DNA from: Myxococcus stipitatus
Lineage (GTDB): Bacteria; Myxococcota; Myxococcia; Myxococcales; Myxococcaceae
DNA length: 64,000 nt
Assembly: GCF_038561935.1 (NCBI RefSeq)
Contig: NZ_CP102770.1
Coordinates: forward strand, 1,302,001-1,366,000
Direction: 5' to 3'
In this document: positions 61,376 to 64,000 of the stretch, in pieces
Position numbering within the stretch: the first letter of the stretch is position 1
Layout: each line of letters starts with the position of its first letter
The notes under the pieces: generated by a model
What the model was told of the DNA's origin: nothing
Database searches by the model: none
The model's input: only the letters and a program-made list of their open reading frames with translations
Made by a program: the position numbers and the translations under genes

Positions 61376-63562
61376 GTGGATGGAACCGTGTTCGACCCGG
61401 CCGGTGGCACCAGTGGCCTGACGCCCGCGGGCTTGATGCTCCGCGTGCGGGCGCTGTGGCGACGCAAGTGGGTCGTGCTCGGTGTCGCGGCGGTGGTCGC
61501 GGTGCTGGGGGCCGTCTACACGCTGCGCCAGCCCAAGGTCTTCTCCGCCAGCACCTCGCTCATCATCGACGTGATGGCGCCTCGCTTCCTGGATGGCGAG
61601 GTGAAGGAGGTCATGGGCGAGGAGCGCGGCAACTACTGGTTCAACAAGGAGTACTACGCGACCCAGAGCGAAATCATCACCTCGCGCGCGGTGGCGGGCC
61701 GGGTGGTGGACAAGCTGGGGCTGTCCACGGACGCGGCCTTCCTGGGGCTTGCCGGCGTGTCGGACGAGAAGGCGCGTGTGCAGGCGATGCAGGGCGCGGA
61801 CGCGGTGGGGCTGTTGCAGAGCCGCATCCGGGTGATTCCCGCGAAGGACTCGCGGGTGATGAACATCGCGGTGGATGACGTGGACGCGGCGCGCGCGGCG
61901 CTGCTCGCCAACGAGGTGGCCGCCGCGTACATGGCGGAGAACCTGGCGCTCAAGCTGCGCATGACGGAGGACGCGCGCTCCTGGCTGGAAGGGCGGCTGG
62001 AGGACCTGGAGAGCCAGTCGAAGGTGAGCGAGCTGGCCGTCTACGACTTCAAGAAGGACGCGGACATGTTGTCCACGTCGCTCGAGTCGCGGATGAGCAT
62101 CGTGAGCGACCGCATCAACAGCTACAACCTCAACCTCACCGAGGTGAGCGCGCGCATCGCCGGACTGCAGGCGCGCGTGGAGGCCATCCAGAAGCTGCGC
62201 AAGGCATCGCCCGACGACGAGACGTGGGCGGAGGCGCTGCCGGGCGCGAAGGACGGCCCCATCCAGGACCTCAAGAAGAGCTACACGGAAGTGCGCGTGG
62301 CGTGCGCGGAGCTGTCCGAGCGCTACCTGCCCGAGCACCCCAAGCTCCTAGAGTGCCAGGGAAAGCTGGCGGTGATCCAAGCCGACTTCCTCAAGAGCCT
62401 GCGCAACGTGGTGCGCTCGGCGGAGACGGAGCTGGCGGAGGCGGAGGCGCAGCGCAAGAACCTGGTGAAGCTGTTGGACGAGGCCAAGGCCGAGGCCTTC
62501 CTCGTGAACAAGAAGTCCATCGAGTACGACCGCCTCAAGCGCGAGTCGGACAACAACCAGCGGCTCTACGAGCTGGTGCTCAAGCGGCTCAAGGACATCG
62601 AGCTGTCGGGCCTGCTGCGCACCAGCAACGTGCGCGTGCTGGACCTGGCGCGGCCCGTCTTCGTGCCGGTGAAGCCCAACGTGAAGCGCAACCTGCTGGT
62701 GGGACTGGTGATGGGGCTGCTCGCGGGCGTGGGCGTGGCGCTGCTGCTGGACCTGCTGGAGAACAGCGTGGCCACGCAGACGGACATCGAGGAGCGGCTG
62801 GGGTTGGCCTTCCTCGGCGTCATGCCGCGCATCGAGGGCAACCGGGCGCCGAAGGACCGCGACCTCTTCGTCCACCGCGAGCCCAAGTCCTCCGTGGCGG
62901 AGTGCTGCCGCGCCATCCGGACGAACCTGCTGTTCATGTCGCCGGACACGCCGTTCAAGACGCTGGTGGTGACGTCCAGCGGGCCGCAGGAGGGCAAGTC
63001 CACCACGGCCATCAGCCTGGGCGTGGCCATGGCCCAGAGCGGCAACCGGGTGCTGCTGCTGGACACGGACATGCGCAGGCCGCGGCTGCACCGCGCCTTC
63101 GGCGTGCCCAACGAGCTGGGCATCTCCTCGCTGGTGGTGGGCGAGGGCTCGCTCGACGCGGCGGTGAAGAGCACCGAGGTGCCCGGCCTCTTCGTGTTGC
63201 CGTGTGGCCCGCTGCCGCCCAATCCGGCGGAGCTGCTGCACACGCGCGCCTTCACGGAGCTGCTCAAGACGGTGGCGGGGAAGTTCGACCGCGTGCTCCT
63301 GGACAGCCCGCCCCTCAACGCGGTGGCGGACGCGGCGGTGCTGGCCACGCAGAGTGACGGCGTGGTGCTGGTGCTGAAGGCGGGCAAGACGAACCGCGAG
63401 GCGGCGCGGCGCGCGCTGCGCTCGCTGGCGGATGTGCAGGCGCGCATGTACGGTGCCATCCTCAACGACGTGGACCTGCGGGCGCCGCGCTACGGGGACA
63501 CGTACCTGGCCTATGGCCAGTACGGCGCCGAGGAGACGAAGGACCGGGTGGCGCAGTCGTGA
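61376..63562 (+). CDS. Wzc-type polysaccharide co-polymerase and tyrosine autokinase
   Basis: The 728-residue inner-membrane protein begins at GTG 61376 (GGAG eight bases upstream). It has a first transmembrane helix (residues 32-50), a large periplasmic region with coiled-coil helices (about 190-440), a second helix (NLLVGLVMGLLAGVGVALLLDLLE, about 442-465) and a cytosolic kinase. The kinase shows Walker A GPQEGKSTT (Lys 541) and Walker A' VLLLDTDMRRP. The C-terminal tail holds the autophosphorylated Tyr cluster (Tyr 706, 710, 713, 716). Such BY-kinases control chain length and export of exopolysaccharide together with Wza and Wzx/Wzy. The next gene overlaps it (GTGA), so it is the first gene of a plus-strand polysaccharide operon that continues beyond the window. 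Confidence 0.95.
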   Translation: MDGTVFDPAGGTSGLTPAGLMLRVRALWRRKWVVLGVAAVVAVLGAVYTLRQPKVFSASTSLIIDVMAPRFLDGEVKEVMGEERGNYWFNKEYYATQSEIITSRAVAGRVVDKLGLSTDAAFLGLAGVSDEKARVQAMQGADAVGLLQSRIRVIPAKDSRVMNIAVDDVDAARAALLANEVAAAYMAENLALKLRMTEDARSWLEGRLEDLESQSKVSELAVYDFKKDADMLSTSLESRMSIVSDRINSYNLNLTEVSARIAGLQARVEAIQKLRKASPDDETWAEALPGAKDGPIQDLKKSYTEVRVACAELSERYLPEHPKLLECQGKLAVIQADFLKSLRNVVRSAETELAEAEAQRKNLVKLLDEAKAEAFLVNKKSIEYDRLKRESDNNQRLYELVLKRLKDIELSGLLRTSNVRVLDLARPVFVPVKPNVKRNLLVGLVMGLLAGVGVALLLDLLENSVATQTDIEERLGLAFLGVMPRIEGNRAPKDRDLFVHREPKSSVAECCRAIRTNLLFMSPDTPFKTLVVTSSGPQEGKSTTAISLGVAMAQSGNRVLLLDTDMRRPRLHRAFGVPNELGISSLVVGEGSLDAAVKSTEVPGLFVLPCGPLPPNPAELLHTRAFTELLKTVAGKFDRVLLDSPPLNAVADAAVLATQSDGVVLVLKAGKTNREAARRALRSLADVQARMYGAILNDVDLRAPRYGDTYLAYGQYGAEETKDRVAQS

Positions 63563-64000
63563 GCACGTCCATGGTGGGAGCGGGGCTCCGGGTGCTTCAC
63601 CTGGGCAAGTTCTATCCGCCCGCGTCGGGTGGCATCGAGAGCCACGTCCAGACGCTGGCCCGCGCGCAGGCGGCGCAGGGCGCGCAAGTCGAGGTGCTGT
63701 GCGCCAACCACTCGTCGGACTCGGGGAACACGAGTCACGAGTTCCACGGCCGCAGTCCCACGCACGAGAGCTGGGACGGGCTGGTGCGCGTCGTGCGGCT
63801 GGGGCGTCGTGCCTCCGTGGCGCGCATGGACGTGCTGCCGGAGCTGCCCGGCGTGCTGCGGCGGATGCTGGAGCGGGGCGTGGACGTGGTGCACCTGCAC
63901 ACGCCGAACCCCACCATGTTGCTGGCGCTGGACCTGGTGCCTCGGCTGCCCACGGTCTTCATCACGCACCACAGCGACATCATCCGGCAGAAGGTGGCGG
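63559..64000 (+). CDS. GT4 glycosyltransferase, 3' part outside the window
   Basis: A GTG at 63559 overlaps the stop of the Wzc gene by four bases (GTGA). The partial product of 147 complete codons starts with an optional leader and then the GT-B N-domain of the GT4 (glycosyl transferase family 1-type) fold: LRVLHLGKFYPPASGGIESHVQTLARAQAAQG, VLCANHSSD, LVRVVRLGRRASVARMDVLPELPGVLRRMLERGVDVVHLHTPNPTMLLAL and VFITHHSDIIRQKV. This matches a retaining sugar transferase such as a mannosyl or glucosyl transferase in exopolysaccharide assembly. The catalytic EX7E and nucleotide-sugar site lie beyond the window. Confidence 0.9.
   Translation, partial: MSTSMVGAGLRVLHLGKFYPPASGGIESHVQTLARAQAAQGAQVEVLCANHSSDSGNTSHEFHGRSPTHESWDGLVRVVRLGRRASVARMDVLPELPGVLRRMLERGVDVVHLHTPNPTMLLALDLVPRLPTVFITHHSDIIRQKVA

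Overview
The window reads as chromosome of a high-GC myxobacterium, most likely a member of the Myxococcaceae (Myxococcus/Corallococcus/Pyxidicoccus type). The reasons are uniformly very high GC with G/C third positions, so that real genes cast very long antisense open frames; a SitA-like lipoprotein toxin with its immunity gene; a CorE-like cysteine-rich ECF sigma factor; orphan hybrid histidine kinases; many lipoproteins; and Wzc-type exopolysaccharide genes. I saw no tRNA, rRNA, insertion sequence or CRISPR array.

Layout. 1-3010 (minus): three exported proteins of unknown function, the first cut by the window edge. 3011-24288: a metal-homeostasis region. It holds the CorE-like sigma factor (3412), a Cu+ P1B-ATPase with YHS and two metal-binding zinc-ribbon domains (5331), a translationally coupled operon of metal-binding lipoprotein, TolC-like protein and multicopper oxidase (14329 to 11056), and an RND heavy-metal efflux operon with a small Cys-rich leader protein (21672 to 15615). 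Interspersed are a fused GIY-YIG protein, the toxin/immunity pair (9799 to 7850), a Rieske oxygenase, an amidase, a cysteine-synthase-like enzyme and an orphan sensor kinase. A 25-base element is shared, in the same orientation and at almost the same distance from the start codon, by the sigma gene and the multicopper-oxidase operon. I consider this the best regulatory lead in the window.

24418-42363: an Lhr-type helicase, a metallophosphoesterase, a DUF420 membrane protein, and then a 9.5-kb cluster of five exported proteins on the plus strand (30372-39832). That cluster combines a CxxCH protein resembling DUF1588-type proteins, a small lipoprotein, a Tat-exported DUF1501 protein, a CxxCH lipoprotein and a nine-repeat FG-GAP lipoprotein. 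It looks like one functional unit with no assigned role. A STAS-like protein, a DMT-family exporter and a stand-alone LigD-type polymerase domain follow.

42524-51864: a ferritin-like protein; a recent tandem duplication of a two-domain lipoprotein with a GELHG motif; HutF (histidine degradation) and an ArgE-type deacylase; a poorly coding 490-base gap; an FMN reductase-like protein; and tandem DUF2167 proteins separated by a strong terminator. 51944-57979: mfd, a second orphan kinase, an acidic exported protein and a small cytochrome c. 58079-64000: start of a polysaccharide locus, with a GT-C-like membrane protein and a GT2-methyltransferase fusion on the minus strand, divergent from a Wzc-type tyrosine kinase that overlaps a GT4 glycosyltransferase cut by the window end.
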